6,677 nt of DNA from Pyrinomonadaceae bacterium (GTDB lineage: Bacteria; Acidobacteriota; Blastocatellia; Pyrinomonadales; Pyrinomonadaceae). Location of the stretch: contig JACMLC010000465.1 in assembly GCA_014379795.1 (NCBI GenBank), positions 1 to 6,677 on the forward strand, read 5' to 3'. The translations under genes were made by a program, and so were the position numbers. Numbering within the stretch: the stretch's first letter is position 1; each line of letters starts with the position of its first letter. The notes below the pieces were generated by a model. It was not told where the DNA came from and searched no databases. It saw nothing but the letters and a program-made list of their open reading frames with translations. Positions 6,090-6,677 of the stretch are shown here, in pieces.

Positions 6090-6230
6090 GTTGGCCTAAA
6101 GATGCCGCAAGCCGGATGTTAGATGTCAGTGGAGCATTTTGCCCTAACATCCATCAGAGAACCTTGTCAGACGCGCCAATGGTACACGAATTTCCAATAT
6201 CTGACACCTGCCAGTGCTGTGTAATTGGAG
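6090..6230. promoter_or_regulatory. Upstream region of the kinase gene with two inverted repeats
   Basis: Two dyads lie here: GGATGTTAG (6114-6122) with CTAACATCC (6144-6152), and TGTCAGA (6165-6171) with TCTGACA (6200-6206). Both have long spacers (21 and 28 bases). They could be operators for the kinase promoter or weak mRNA structures. I see no convincing sigma-70 or sigma-54 promoter, and no coding frame. Confidence 0.3.
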
Positions 6231-6356
6231 TTCTTTAGAATTGCCTCCGGCTTTAGCTGGAGGATAAGCAGGTAGGAAGGAGTTTGGCTTTAGCCACATC
6301 TGTGGCTAAAGCCAATAATTGTTTTGCTCATCTTCTCCACTAGCTGAAGCTAGTGG
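6231..6356. repeat. REP-like cluster of palindromes (GGCTTTAGC core)
   Basis: Three hairpins follow one another. 6244-6263 is CCTCCGGC / GCTGGAGG with one G:T pair. 6284-6315 has perfect 15-bp arms around a TC centre. 6337-6356 is CCACTAGCT / AGCTAGTGG around GA. A small TTCTTTAGAA palindrome (6231-6240) precedes them. The first two share the core GGCTTTAGC. Such clusters resemble the dispersed intergenic REP/BIME elements mobilised by RAYT-type Y1 transposases and are common in Acidobacteriota. The cluster lies between the nucleotidase stop (6391) and the kinase start, so it would form structure in the 3' end of the nucleotidase mRNA, where it could stabilise or end the transcript. No transposase gene is present. 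Confidence 0.8.
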
Positions 6357-6390
6357 CAATTCATCAGCTAAGAAATTCAAGGACAAGGCA

Positions 6391-6677
6391 CTAGCTCTCG
6401 ACCCTGAGTCGCCCGAACTGTGTGAGCAGTGGTGCGAGACGCCGGACAATCTCGTCGTGCGCCGCGCCGTTGGTGGCGACGACGCCGTTGCGATTCTGGA
6501 CTTCGGGCGAGTTGTAACTGAGCGGCTGGCCGAAGAGGTCTGTCAGGCGTCCGCCCGCTTCGCGCAGGATGGCTTCCGGCGCGCAAGTGTCCCACTGCTT
6601 CGTGCGCGGCGTGAGATGCACGTAGAGGTCGCATTGCCGCTCGATGATTAATCCGACATTGACGCCGACCGAGCCGC
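6391..6677 (-). CDS. cysQ: 3'(2'),5'-bisphosphate nucleotidase / inositol monophosphatase family, C-terminal part
   Basis: Only the last 94 residues lie in the window; the 5' end is beyond 6677. The visible part begins GSVGVNVGLIIE and continues DLYVHLTPRTKQ, then WDTCAPEAILREAGG, TDLFG and a NRNGVVATN strand, ending at a TAG at 6391-6393. The WDTCAPEAIL motif, whose aspartate binds a metal ion, is nearly identical to the same region in BPNT1/CysQ enzymes and differs from the WDxAAG form typical of inositol monophosphatases. The enzyme would remove the 3'-phosphate of PAP/PAPS in sulfur metabolism, using Mg2+. It is on the same strand as the kinase, 301 bp upstream of it and separated by the hairpin cluster, so a shared operon is doubtful. 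Other family members (histidinol or inositol phosphatases) are less likely. Confidence 0.9.
   Translation of the reverse strand, partial: GSVGVNVGLIIERQCDLYVHLTPRTKQWDTCAPEAILREAGGRLTDLFGQPLSYNSPEVQNRNGVVATNGAAHDEIVRRLAPLLTQFGRLRVES

Noticed and set aside
6244..6356. CRISPR array or intrinsic terminator
   Set aside because: The palindromes are of different sequence with no regular spacer length, so this is not CRISPR. No proper T run follows the hairpins on either strand, so a canonical terminator is not supported.

Overview
The window is bacterial chromosomal DNA of moderately high GC with densely packed genes. I think an Acidobacteriota (Blastocatellia-like) source is most likely. The basis is a cluster of palindromes with a GGCTTTAGCC core, a YCTGAGT heptamer tandem repeat, a long NHPNG-type acyltransferase, and PrsK/PrsR-like signalling proteins. 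This is pattern recognition without a database search, so the lineage is tentative.

Layout, left to right. Positions 1-198 hold a five-copy heptamer tandem repeat and a nested hairpin that looks like the terminator of a leftward transcript. Leftward genes follow: a 77-residue single-pass membrane protein of unknown function (199-432) and, upstream of it, a 130-residue receiver-only response regulator (494-886). The 265-bp divergent region 887-1151 carries an almost perfect sigma-54 (-24/-12) promoter pointing at the receiver gene, two inverted repeats (one an 18-bp dyad about 143 bp upstream of the predicted start site), and a TATAAT box placed for a possibly leaderless acyltransferase mRNA. 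The rightward acyltransferase (1152-2552) ends 12 bp from the convergent leftward gene for a full-length sigma-54 activator response regulator (2565-3974). Upstream of that, 180 bp away and on the same strand, is a 644-residue membrane histidine kinase (4155-6089). Next comes a non-coding region with dyads and a three-hairpin REP-like cluster (6231-6356). Last is the C-terminal part of a leftward CysQ/BPNT1-type bisphosphate nucleotidase that runs off the window.

How the parts may work together. The kinase senses a periplasmic signal through a probable Cache domain and phosphorylates the sigma-54 activator. The only strong sigma-54 promoter I found drives the receiver-only protein, and the receivers of both regulators are clear paralogues (shared QLFW, DLHLPP and KPF motifs). 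The simplest model is a feedback circuit: the activator, with sigma-54 RNA polymerase, switches on a receiver-only paralogue that competes for phosphate or relays it, together with a small membrane protein. The kinase core and receivers resemble the PrsK/PrsR pair known from exopolysaccharide/PEP-CTERM systems, but the sensor half is different. The circuit is inference; the promoter, the dyads and the paralogy are visible in the sequence.
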